From Corallococcus sp. (GTDB lineage Bacteria > Bacillota > Clostridia > Christensenellales > CAG-314), in the NCBI GenBank assembly GCA_023663205.1, contig JAMPHX010000019.1:1-19137 (forward strand): DNA of 19,137 nt. The letters run 5' to 3'. Under the pieces are notes generated by a model. That model searched no databases. It was not told the origin of the DNA and worked only from the letters and a program-made list of their open reading frames with translations. Positions 1 to 7,182 of this stretch are shown piece by piece; the stretch's first letter is position 1; every line of letters begins with the position of its first letter. The position numbers were made by a program, and so were the translations under genes.

Positions 1-739
1 ATACGTCACAAGGTATTTTACTGCTAAGTACGATTATCTCAATGCCAAGACGCTTGCCAAGTGCAAGTATATGCGCAAGGACGGTTTGCCTATATGTTTC
101 GATTGCGCCGACATTGCTCCCGCCGTCATGAAGGAGTATATCAACGGCGACGACTATTCTGCGTTTCCGCCAAGAATGGCTGACGCGTTGTCGCAGATTG
201 ACGAAAAGCACGCCGAAGGCAAATGTAGCGCGCGCTTTATCGACGTTGTGCTTGACAAGGCAATGTATGCCGATATGGCGGAGTGCGCGGCAAAAAGCAA
301 ATGGCGCGCTCTCAGAAGTTATCACGAGTATTGCGTCGACGTGTTAAATTTGACAACGCTGTACCGCAGCAAAAAGGCAGGATTGTCGGCAGAAGAATGG
401 CAAGAATATTTCTTGCCCAAATGCACGTTTACTGCGGAGTTTTTGCTGCAACTGTGGGATTTGGACGCGCGTCAAGGCGCGGACAAAATACCTACGGCAA
501 CTTTGCGCGATTTTGTGCGTCGCATTGCAGACGACTCGGAAACGGGTAAACTTACGGCGGAAGACTTTGCCGACAGACAAAAGTATAATCTATTGACGCA
601 AAGCCCCGACAGTCTGACGGTTGCGCCTCTTGTATGCTATTACCGTCAAAAAATAGATGAAATCGACAAAATCCGTTTTGCTGTAATCGGCATAAAAAAC
701 GGCTTGGACAGAGATGTCATAAAGGAAAGGTTAAAGTAA
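1..739 (+). CDS. atpC: V/A-type ATP synthase subunit C (5' partial)
   Basis: This is the central-stalk connector subunit of the V/A-type ATPase (AC39/subunit d family), which docks the rotor shaft onto the membrane K-ring. The reading frame is open from position 2, so the gene starts upstream of the window. The first visible residues, KYDYLNAKTLAKCKY, match the family's conserved segment; the first ATG of the visible frame (position 71) is internal and is not the true start. About 245 residues are visible against a usual 330-350, so roughly the first third is missing. The rest is alpha-helical and charged with no membrane segment, as expected for a soluble stalk subunit. It ends TAA one base before atpF and lies in the order C-F-A-B-D typical of clostridial and Thermotoga-type operons, so subunits I, K and E are probably just upstream (inference). 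Confidence 0.9.
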   Translation, partial: YVTRYFTAKYDYLNAKTLAKCKYMRKDGLPICFDCADIAPAVMKEYINGDDYSAFPPRMADALSQIDEKHAEGKCSARFIDVVLDKAMYADMAECAAKSKWRALRSYHEYCVDVLNLTTLYRSKKAGLSAEEWQEYFLPKCTFTAEFLLQLWDLDARQGADKIPTATLRDFVRRIADDSETGKLTAEDFADRQKYNLLTQSPDSLTVAPLVCYYRQKIDEIDKIRFAVIGIKNGLDRDVIKERLK

Positions 740-740
740 T

Positions 741-1070
741 ATGTATAACAAAATTGCCGTAATCGGCGATAAAGACAGCGTGCTTGCATTCAAGGCGGTG
801 GGCGTTGACGTAGTGGACGCGCTGACGTTTAAGCAAGCGGAAGACGCCGTAAAAAAACTTACCAAGGAGGAATACGCGGTAGTTTTGATTACCGAAACTC
901 TTGCCGCGGGTATTCCCGAAGTGTTAAGCAAAGCCAAAACCAAACCGTTCCCCGTGATAGTTCCAATACCCACTTCGTCGGGAAGTACGGGATTCGGAAT
1001 GGAAGGAATCAAGAAGGACGTAGAAAAGGCAATAGGAACGGACATTTTATTTAATAAAGAGGAAGACTAA
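741..1070 (+). CDS. atpF: V/A-type ATP synthase subunit F
   Basis: This is the small rotor-shaft subunit that binds subunit D and can regulate ATP hydrolysis. The 109-residue length is normal. The N-terminal KIAVIGDKDSVLAFKAVGVD and the C-terminal PIPTSSGSTGFGMEGIKKDVEKA are family hallmarks: a small Rossmann-like fold followed by a C-terminal helix that inserts beside subunit D. A purine-rich ribosome site (AAAGGAAAGG) sits in the end of atpC just before the ATG. The stop codon overlaps the next start as TAATG, so subunit F and subunit A are probably translationally coupled. Confidence 0.95.
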   Translation: MYNKIAVIGDKDSVLAFKAVGVDVVDALTFKQAEDAVKKLTKEEYAVVLITETLAAGIPEVLSKAKTKPFPVIVPIPTSSGSTGFGMEGIKKDVEKAIGTDILFNKEED

Positions 1071-2830
1071 TGGAAGGTAAAGTAGTAAAAGTCAGCGGAC
1101 CGCTGATTGTAGCGGAAAATATGGCGGACGTCAATATGTACGACGTCGTAAAAGTATCCGACAAAAAACTTATCGGCGAAGTAATAGAACTTCGCGGCGA
1201 CAAAGCGTCTATACAGGTTTACGAGGAAACAAGCGGTCTTGCCGTGGGCGAAAAGGTAGTGTCCACGGGTGCGCCTTTGTCCGTCGAATTGGGGCCGGGG
1301 CTTATCGAAGGCATATTTGACGGTATACAGCGTCCGCTCAACGTATTGAAGGAAATTTCCGGCAGCCGTATCGGCAGAGGAATCGAAGCGCCTGCGCTTT
1401 CCCGCACAAAGGAGTGGGAGTTTGTGCCGTGCGTACAGGCAGGCGATGAAGTAGAAGCGGGCGACGTGTTGGGTACCGTTCAGGAAACGGAAGTAGTGCT
1501 TCACAAAATAATGGTTCCCTACGGCGTAAACGGCAAGGTAAAATCCATTGTTCCCAAAGGCTTGTACACTGTGGAAAAGACAATAGCCACGGTAAAAACC
1601 TCAGAAGGCGACAAAGCGGTAAGTATGCTGCAAAAGTGGCCTGTCCGCAAAGGGCGTCCGTACAAGGAAAAGATGTCGCCGAGTTTGCCTATGGTTACGG
1701 GACAGCGCGTAATAGATACGTTGTTCCCCATTGCCAAGGGCGGCGTAGCGGCTGTTCCGGGTCCCTTCGGCAGCGGCAAAACGGTAGTTCAGCACCAACT
1801 TGCAAAGTGGTCTGACGCACAGATAATAGTATACGTAGGCTGCGGCGAACGCGGCAACGAAATGACAGACGTTCTAAACGAATTTCCCGAGTTAAACGAC
1901 CCGCAAACGGGCAAGCCTCTTATGAAACGTACGGTGCTTATCGCAAATACCAGCGATATGCCGGTTGCGGCGCGCGAAGCGTCCATCTACACGGGTATAA
2001 CCATTGCCGAGTACTTCCGCGATATGGGTTACACCGTTGCGATAATGGCAGACAGTACGTCGCGCTGGGCGGAGGCTCTGCGCGAAATGAGCGGACGTTT
2101 GGAGGAAATGCCGGGCGAAGAAGGATACCCCGCATATCTTGCCAGCCGTATAGCGGAGTTCTACGAGCGCGCGGGTATAGTAAAGGTACTGGGGCGCAAC
2201 GAACAAATAGGTGCAATTTCCGCAATAGGCGCAGTATCTCCTCCGGGCGGCGACCTAAGCGAACCGGTTTCGCAAAGCACGCTCAGAATAGTAAAAGTAT
2301 TTTGGGGACTGTCGGCAAGTTTGGCGTACAAACGTCACTTCCCCGCAATAGATTGGATTCAAAGTTATTCGCTGTACGACGACAAACTCGCAGATTGGTA
2401 CCGTGACAACGTAGCGGAAGATTTCAACGATTTGAAGGGCGAACTGATGTATGTTTTGCAAGAGGAAAGCAATTTGGAAGAAATTGTGCGTTTGGTTGGT
2501 ATGGACGCTTTGGGAAGCAAAGACAGACTTACTATGGAAACGGCAAAATCCATTCGCGAGGACTATCTGCACCAAAATGCATTCCACGAAGTAGATACGT
2601 ATACTTCTCTCAAAAAGCAGTACAAAATGATGAAATTGATTTTGGATTTCTACCATTCGGCGCAAAACGCATTGGATGACGACGTAGACCTTGACAAGTT
2701 GCTTGCGTTGCCGGTAAGAGAACAAATAGGCAGGGCAAAATACGTGGAAGAATCCAACATAGACAGATTGGACGACATTGCGCGCAACATCAGGACAGAA
2801 ATAGGCGCATTGTGCGGAAAAGGAGAGTAA
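1070..2830 (+). CDS. atpA: V/A-type ATP synthase catalytic subunit A
   Basis: This is the nucleotide-hydrolysing or ATP-forming subunit of the A3B3 head. The 586-residue length is full. Visible in order: an N-terminal beta-barrel (about 1-70); the extra non-homologous region that marks A subunits (about 110-190); Walker A GPFGSGKT (231-238); GERGNEM with the catalytic glutamate E260; and the Walker B region YTVAIMADSTSRWAEALRE (about 321-339). A GAGGA ribosome site lies in the end of atpF, whose stop overlaps this start. Whether the enzyme moves H+ or Na+ cannot be told here, because the membrane K subunit is outside the window. Confidence 0.97.
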   Translation: MEGKVVKVSGPLIVAENMADVNMYDVVKVSDKKLIGEVIELRGDKASIQVYEETSGLAVGEKVVSTGAPLSVELGPGLIEGIFDGIQRPLNVLKEISGSRIGRGIEAPALSRTKEWEFVPCVQAGDEVEAGDVLGTVQETEVVLHKIMVPYGVNGKVKSIVPKGLYTVEKTIATVKTSEGDKAVSMLQKWPVRKGRPYKEKMSPSLPMVTGQRVIDTLFPIAKGGVAAVPGPFGSGKTVVQHQLAKWSDAQIIVYVGCGERGNEMTDVLNEFPELNDPQTGKPLMKRTVLIANTSDMPVAAREASIYTGITIAEYFRDMGYTVAIMADSTSRWAEALREMSGRLEEMPGEEGYPAYLASRIAEFYERAGIVKVLGRNEQIGAISAIGAVSPPGGDLSEPVSQSTLRIVKVFWGLSASLAYKRHFPAIDWIQSYSLYDDKLADWYRDNVAEDFNDLKGELMYVLQEESNLEEIVRLVGMDALGSKDRLTMETAKSIREDYLHQNAFHEVDTYTSLKKQYKMMKLILDFYHSAQNALDDDVDLDKLLALPVREQIGRAKYVEESNIDRLDDIARNIRTEIGALCGKGE

Positions 2831-2833
2831 ACC

Positions 2834-4216
2834 GTGCTTAAAGAATACAAAACAATCAAAGAAGTAGTCGGACCGTTGATGCTTGTAGACCACGTATCCG
2901 GCGTCAGTTACAACGAATTGGTAGAGATAGTTCAGCAAAACGGCGAAATCCGCAAAGGCAAAGTATTGGAAGTAAACGGAGACAAAGCGCTTGTTCAGTT
3001 GTTTGAAAGCACGCAAGGACTCAAAGTTTCCACAAGCAAGGCTCGGTTTTTGGGCAGATGTTTGGAACTTGCCGTATCGGAAGATATGCTGGGCAGGGTA
3101 TTCAACGGTATGGGCGAGCCCATTGACGGCGGCGCCAAAATCATTGCCGACAAGCGTATGGATATCAACGGACAGCCCATTAATCCCTACGCGCGCGATT
3201 ACCCAAACGAGTTTATTCAAACGGGTATTTCGGCAATAGACGGATTAAACACGCTTGTCCGCGGACAAAAGTTGCCTGTATTTTCGGCAAGCGGATTGCC
3301 GCACGCGCAACTTGCGGCGCAGATAGCGCGTCAGGCAAAAGTATTGAAAGGCGACGAAAAGTTTGCCGTAGTGTTCGGCGCAATGGGTATTACGTTTGAA
3401 GAAGCGGAGTATTTTATCAGCGACTTCAAAAAGACAGGCGCAATCGAACGCGCGGTGCTGTTTATGAACCTTGCAAACGACCCCGCAATAGAGCGTATCA
3501 GTACGCCGCGTATGGCTTTGACGGCAGCCGAGTATCTTGCGTTTGAAAAGGATATGCAGGTACTTGTAATACTTACGGATATAACCAACTACGCAGAGGC
3601 TCTGCGCGAAACCAGCGCCGCCCGCAAGGAAGTTCCGGGCAGACGCGGTTACCCGGGCTATATGTACACCGACCTTGCGACGCTTTACGAGCGTGCGGGA
3701 CGTATTCACGGCAGTAAGGGCAGCATAACGCAAATTCCCATTCTGTCAATGCCTGAGGACGACAAAACTCACCCCATACCCGACCTTACGGGGTACATTA
3801 CGGAAGGACAGATTATACTTTCGCGCGAACTGTACAAAAAGGGCTTCAATCCGCCGATAGACGTATTGCCCAGTTTGTCCAGATTGAAAGATAAAGGTAT
3901 CGGCGCGGATAAAACGCGCGAGGACCACGCAAGCACAATGAACCAACTGTTTTCGGCATATGCGCAGGGCAAGGAAGCCAAGGAACTTGCAACCATTTTG
4001 GGCGAATCCGCGCTTAGCGATATCGACAAACTCTACGCGCGTTTTGCCGTGGAATTTGAAAAGCAATACATTGCTCAGGGCTTCAATACCAACCGCGGAA
4101 TAGAGGAAACATTGGACTTGGGTTGGAAACTTTTGGGAATACTTCCGCGCAGCGAACTGAAAAGAATTTCCGACAAACTGCTTGACAAATACTACAAACC
4201 TGAAATTACGGAGTAA
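2834..4216 (+). CDS. atpB: V/A-type ATP synthase regulatory subunit B
   Basis: This is the non-catalytic partner in the A3B3 hexamer. The 460-residue length is typical. It starts with GTG, three bases after the atpA stop; AGGAGAG in the end of atpA is the ribosome site. The position of the P-loop is taken by SASGLPHAQLA (151-161), which lacks the GKT of a working Walker A and so identifies B rather than A. The sequence RGYPGYMYTDLATLYERAGR is the conserved B-subunit block that contributes the arginine finger to the catalytic interface. The C-terminal helical domain is complete. Confidence 0.97.
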   Translation: MLKEYKTIKEVVGPLMLVDHVSGVSYNELVEIVQQNGEIRKGKVLEVNGDKALVQLFESTQGLKVSTSKARFLGRCLELAVSEDMLGRVFNGMGEPIDGGAKIIADKRMDINGQPINPYARDYPNEFIQTGISAIDGLNTLVRGQKLPVFSASGLPHAQLAAQIARQAKVLKGDEKFAVVFGAMGITFEEAEYFISDFKKTGAIERAVLFMNLANDPAIERISTPRMALTAAEYLAFEKDMQVLVILTDITNYAEALRETSAARKEVPGRRGYPGYMYTDLATLYERAGRIHGSKGSITQIPILSMPEDDKTHPIPDLTGYITEGQIILSRELYKKGFNPPIDVLPSLSRLKDKGIGADKTREDHASTMNQLFSAYAQGKEAKELATILGESALSDIDKLYARFAVEFEKQYIAQGFNTNRGIEETLDLGWKLLGILPRSELKRISDKLLDKYYKPEITE

Positions 4217-4222
4217 CATACA

Positions 4223-4855
4223 ATGGCTGTAATGAACGTCAATCCCACTCGTATGGAATTGAAACGTCTGACGGCACGGCTCAAAACCGCGTCGCGCGGA
4301 CACAAATTGCTAAAAGACAAGACGGACGAAATGGTGCGTCGTTTTGTGGTGCTTGCGCGTGAAAACAAACGCCTCAGGCAGGAAGTGGAAAGCGACCTTG
4401 CATCTGCTCTCAGAAGTTTTGCGCAGGCTGCTACTATGGACGACGGCAGGGTGACGGAAGAAGCGGTACTTATGCCGTCTGCATCTTTGCAACTGAAATG
4501 CAGCAAAAAGAGTTTTATGAATGTATCCGTTCCCAAGATAGAGGTTAGCCGCAAGGAAAACGGCGACGTTTATCCGTACAGTTTTTTGACCGTATCGCAA
4601 AAGTTGGACGAATCGGTGGAAACGGTAAACAAACTGATAGACAGATTGGTTCAACTTGCCGAAGTGGAAAAAACCTGCAATATGCTTGCCGACGAAATCG
4701 AAAAAAACAAACGCCGCGTCAACGCATTGGAAAATATAATGATTCCGCAAATGGAAGAAACAATCAAGTTTATCAAGATGAAACTTGACGAAAACGAACG
4801 CGCTTCGACGGTAAGACTTATGAAAGTCAAAGATATTATTCAAAAGCAGCAGTAA
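4223..4855 (+). CDS. atpD: V/A-type ATP synthase subunit D
   Basis: This is the central rotor axle that turns inside the A3B3 head, equivalent in role to gamma of F-type enzymes. The 210-residue protein has the conserved start NPTRMELKRLTARLKTASRG and a second long helix from about residue 125 to the end; the two form the antiparallel coiled coil of the shaft. GGAG in the atpB stop region serves as ribosome site. It is the last gene of the operon: 43 bases after its stop there is a strong terminator. Confidence 0.96.
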   Translation: MAVMNVNPTRMELKRLTARLKTASRGHKLLKDKTDEMVRRFVVLARENKRLRQEVESDLASALRSFAQAATMDDGRVTEEAVLMPSASLQLKCSKKSFMNVSVPKIEVSRKENGDVYPYSFLTVSQKLDESVETVNKLIDRLVQLAEVEKTCNMLADEIEKNKRRVNALENIMIPQMEETIKFIKMKLDENERASTVRLMKVKDIIQKQQ

Positions 4856-4898
4856 TGCAAACGTAATTTACGCAAAGATTATTTCAACGGTAATTACA

Positions 4899-4940
4899 AA
4901 CGGACGCGGATTTTGAATCCGCGTCCGTTATTTTATTTTG
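4899..4940 (+). terminator. Rho-independent terminator of the ATPase operon
   Basis: A perfect 14-bp stem, AACGGACGCGGATT (4899-4912) with its complement at 4916-4929, closes a 3-base loop and is followed by a T-rich tail (TTATTTTATTTT). Its place just after atpD fits the end of the operon. An A-rich flank precedes it, but the reverse-strand tail is poor in T, so it acts mainly on the plus strand. Confidence 0.93.
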
Positions 4941-5213
4941 GACAGTGTTTGTTCGGCAGTTACAAATTTGTTTTGTAAGTGCAATGCAACAATATTTTTG
5001 AGTCATTGCCCAAACGATAATCTGCTAAATTGTACTTACGATGTTCAAACGTCGGTATTCCGCCGTAATTGCAAACGGCAAAGCGGCGAGGAAATCCATA
5101 GGATGTCAATCCACATTTGTTACAATTTGCTGTGTTGTGCCGTTGCCGATTCAAGTTTGTCTTTTTACTTCACTGCAATGCATATTGCAGCAGTAATACA
5201 TTAAATATTACAG
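4941..5213. other. Gene-poor spacer, no supported gene
   Basis: I find no convincing gene here. A 7-bp hairpin, TTACAAA (4960-4966) with TTTGTAA (4972-4978), and another, CTGCAAT (5173-5179) with ATTGCAG (5184-5190), are visible but lack T-tracts. The second lies 24-41 bases beyond the stop of the reverse-strand gene 5214-5579 and could be a weak 3' end for it. Short open frames on both strands lack ribosome sites. Confidence 0.5.
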
Positions 5214-5579
5214 TTATTTTTGTTGAACGCCGTTATCCGTCGAGCCGTCGGCGTATATACTTTCGTCATTTGCATACTGTTCGGCTACTTGCGCAACTTT
5301 TGCATTTAATTGTGCAAGAGTATTCAATGCCGATATTCCGAAGTATGTTGAAACAATGCCGAGCGCGGCGGCAATCCACCCAAGCGCGCTAAGCGTAATT
5401 ATTATTACAATGCCGGCAACAAGCAGCAGTGTTCCTATCGCCGTTGCGGTAATTCCCACTGTTTTCAATATGCTTTTTACGCCCTCGTATTTTTTTTCGT
5501 CCACGCCGCCTGTCGTTATCACGGATTTTTCAAATGTTTCCAAAACTGTCGGTTTTGGTTGATTATTTTTGTTTTTCAT
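5214..5579 (-). CDS. Small two-helix membrane protein of unknown function
   Basis: I do not recognise this 121-residue protein. It has a polar, Lys-rich N-terminus (about 1-37), two strongly hydrophobic segments (about 38-61, SILKTVGITATAIG onward; and about 63-86, ALGWIAAALGIVSTYFG onward) separated by a short turn, then a polar tail with Gln, Asp and Asn. This predicts a helical hairpin in the membrane with both ends on the same side. The gene is supported by AGGCGG six bases before the ATG and by a near-consensus promoter (5604-5632). It stands alone on the reverse strand between the ATPase operon and the CYTH operon, in DNA that looks more AT-rich than its neighbours, so it may be a more recent or fast-evolving gene (inference). 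Confidence 0.72.
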   Translation of the reverse strand: MKNKNNQPKPTVLETFEKSVITTGGVDEKKYEGVKSILKTVGITATAIGTLLLVAGIVIIITLSALGWIAAALGIVSTYFGISALNTLAQLNAKVAQVAEQYANDESIYADGSTDNGVQQK

Positions 5580-5603
5580 ATATGTCCGCCTTATTTTGGT
5601 TAT

Positions 5604-5632
5604 ATTATATACCGCTTGCGCTTGTTTTTCAA
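5604..5632 (-). promoter_or_regulatory. Sigma-A-type promoter for the small membrane protein gene
   Basis: Read on the reverse strand, TTGAAA (5627-5632) and TATAAT (5604-5609) are separated by exactly 17 bases. The predicted start near 5597 leaves a leader of about 18-20 bases containing the AGGCGG ribosome site. Confidence 0.82.
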
Positions 5633-5883
5633 GTTATTTTCTTGTGTTGCGATTTTGCTAACGGGTTGCAATGCAGTCGATTTTGCCGTCTGTTCGATAT
5701 CCTACAAACAGCATATAATATTCTATTTAATCTATTCGACGGTTTATAGTAAATGCTGCTCAAACATTGCGCGGTATTGTATGCTATCGGCTGGCAAATA
5801 GGTATAGCAAATCGCTTGCCGAAGGCATATCGGGTATTTGCGGTCGGTGTAAATTTTATGTAAATGCCGTATGCGCAAAGTAA
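5633..5883. other. Gene-poor spacer between divergent promoters
   Basis: This stretch separates the reverse-strand promoter at 5604-5632 from the forward promoter at 5884-5912. It holds a TATAAT at about 5715 without a good -35 partner, and a weak inverted repeat (TGCTAT with ATAGCA near 5780-5810). I see no gene or clear RNA. Confidence 0.4.
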
Positions 5884-5912
5884 TTGACATTTGACGGTTT
5901 AGGTAATACAAT
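5884..5912 (+). promoter_or_regulatory. Promoter giving a leaderless or near-leaderless CYTH mRNA
   Basis: TTGACA (5884-5889), a 17-base spacer and TACAAT (5907-5912) form a strong sigma-A-type promoter. Only nine bases separate the -10 box from the ATG at 5922, so transcription should begin at most about three bases before the start codon. No ribosome site is present. Confidence 0.85.
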
Positions 5913-5921
5913 ATCGTCGTT

Positions 5922-6500
5922 ATGAAAAACATCGAACAAGAATTAAAAATAATGTTAGACGAGCGTACCTACCGCATTATAGCAAAAGAGTACGGCGGAA
6001 CGACGCGTATTCAGTATAACCACTATTTTTATTATGACGGAATGCCCGATTCGCAGATGCTGCGTATGAGGCAGACGGATGGACGCTATCAACTTACGTA
6101 CAAACAGCGTTTGACGGAAAAGGACGGCGTGTTTGTATGCGACGAATACAATGCGGATTTATCGAGTGAAGTCGCCGCACGTTTACTAACCGAAGGTGTC
6201 GCCGCACATCAAGCGCGCGTCTTGTTGGGTGTTGATTTGCAGGAAAATTACAGATACGTGGGCTCTCTTACAACCGTGCGTACCAAGTTCGATATGCAGG
6301 GATTTGCAATCGAATTGGACGCCGATTATTATTTGGGACATACCGACTACGAGTTGGAGTGCGAAAACACTTGCGTGGAACAACTTGACAGACTCAAAAG
6401 TTTGCTTGCGTACAAATATTCGATAAGGGCATTGCCTTCCGCGGCAAAAAGTCAAAGGTATTTGGAGAAACTTGCCGGTATACCCATGCCGCTTGATTGA
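5922..6500 (+). CDS. CYTH-domain protein (triphosphate tunnel enzyme family, YjbK-like)
   Basis: The 192-residue protein has the family signature ExExK at its N-terminus (E5, E7, K9 in IEQELKIML), followed by alternating beta strands rich in Arg, Lys and Glu: LRMRQTDGRYQLTYKQR, VRTKF, and FAIELDADYYLGHTDYELECE. This is the pattern of the tunnel in which divalent metal and a triphosphate bind. Members hydrolyse inorganic triphosphate or, less often, make cAMP or act on thiamine triphosphate; the exact substrate cannot be told from sequence. The start at 5922 is required, since the next ATG (5951) would remove ExExK. It leads an operon with a HAD phosphatase 10 bases downstream, which suggests a phosphate-metabolism theme (inference). 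Confidence 0.88.
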   Translation: MKNIEQELKIMLDERTYRIIAKEYGGTTRIQYNHYFYYDGMPDSQMLRMRQTDGRYQLTYKQRLTEKDGVFVCDEYNADLSSEVAARLLTEGVAAHQARVLLGVDLQENYRYVGSLTTVRTKFDMQGFAIELDADYYLGHTDYELECENTCVEQLDRLKSLLAYKYSIRALPSAAKSQRYLEKLAGIPMPLD

Positions 6501-6510
6501 GAGGGTTGCT

Positions 6511-7182
6511 ATGATAAGAAAAACCGACAGTTTCAAAGGAAATTACAAATATTTGATTTTCGATTTCGACGGTACGGTAAACAATACCGCCGAAGGAATA
6601 ATAGAAACTTTCAAAAAGACATTGGACATCTACGGAGTTGATTACTCCGATGTGGATTTCAACGAGCATATAGGTCCGCCGCACGGGTACAGTTTCCCCA
6701 TTCTTGTGGGCGACGGGCGTTGGCGCGAAGCGCAGGACACTTACAGACAAATATACGAGCGCGATAAGGCAGCGCTCAAATGTCACCTTTACGACGGAAT
6801 AGAGGACGCATTGCGCACGCTGAAAAGCAAAGGTTACGTGCTATCGCTTGCTTCGAGCAAATATGAACCGTTTATTTTTGAGTCGCTAAACTATCTTAAA
6901 CTCAACGGCATATTCGATTACGTGTACGGACAGACGGAAAGCAGAGGATTCAAAAACGAAATTCTGCGTCAACTTATCGGCGATAACGGTTGGGAAAAAT
7001 CGCAGTGTTTGATGATAGGCGATACCGTTTACGATATAAACGGCGCGCGGGACAACGGTTTGGACGTGGTGGCGGTAACTTACGGTTTCGGCAAGTCGGA
7101 CGAAATACTTGCCGCAAAGCCCGATGCCGTCGTCGATAGCACTTCGGAAATAGTCAAACTAATTTGCGGTGAACATAAATGA
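6511..7182 (+). CDS. HAD-family phosphatase (phosphoglycolate phosphatase-like, Gph/PGP type)
   Basis: The 223-residue enzyme carries all four HAD motifs: DFDGT with nucleophile D18 and acid/base D20; LASSK (113-117) as motif II; K148 in FKNE as motif III; and IGDTVYDINGA with D171 and D175 as motif IV. A helical cap lies between motifs I and II, giving the Gph-like layout. The start at 6511 is chosen because GAGAGGG lies just before it; an in-frame ATG at 6472 would overlap the CYTH gene and add 13 unrelated residues. The stop overlaps the next start as ATGA. Substrate is unknown: phosphoglycolate, pyrophosphate and other small phosphate esters are possible. Confidence 0.9.
   Translation: MIRKTDSFKGNYKYLIFDFDGTVNNTAEGIIETFKKTLDIYGVDYSDVDFNEHIGPPHGYSFPILVGDGRWREAQDTYRQIYERDKAALKCHLYDGIEDALRTLKSKGYVLSLASSKYEPFIFESLNYLKLNGIFDYVYGQTESRGFKNEILRQLIGDNGWEKSQCLMIGDTVYDINGARDNGLDVVAVTYGFGKSDEILAAKPDAVVDSTSEIVKLICGEHK

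Noticed and set aside
2255..3220. Reverse open frame of 321 codons opposite atpA/atpB
   Set aside because: Same shadow effect; no family resemblance, ribosome site or promoter.
4960..5154. Reverse-strand 64-codon frame with Cys residues (CNKCG)
   Set aside because: TTG start without a ribosome site, and only two Cys in a plausible pair; no recognisable domain. A degraded gene is possible but unsupported.
5173..5190. Hairpin CTGCAAT/ATTGCAG as terminator of the reverse-strand gene
   Set aside because: No T-tract follows it in the reverse direction; a weak 3' structure at best.
5715..5722. TATAAT near 5715 as another forward promoter
   Set aside because: No acceptable -35 box at 16-18 bp upstream.
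5780..5810. Inverted repeat TGCTAT/ATAGCA as riboswitch or operator
   Set aside because: Short stem with a 16-base loop in AT-rich DNA; chance occurrence likely.
6472..6510. Upstream ATG for the HAD gene
   Set aside because: It would overlap the CYTH gene and add 13 unrelated residues; the ATG at 6511 has a good ribosome site.
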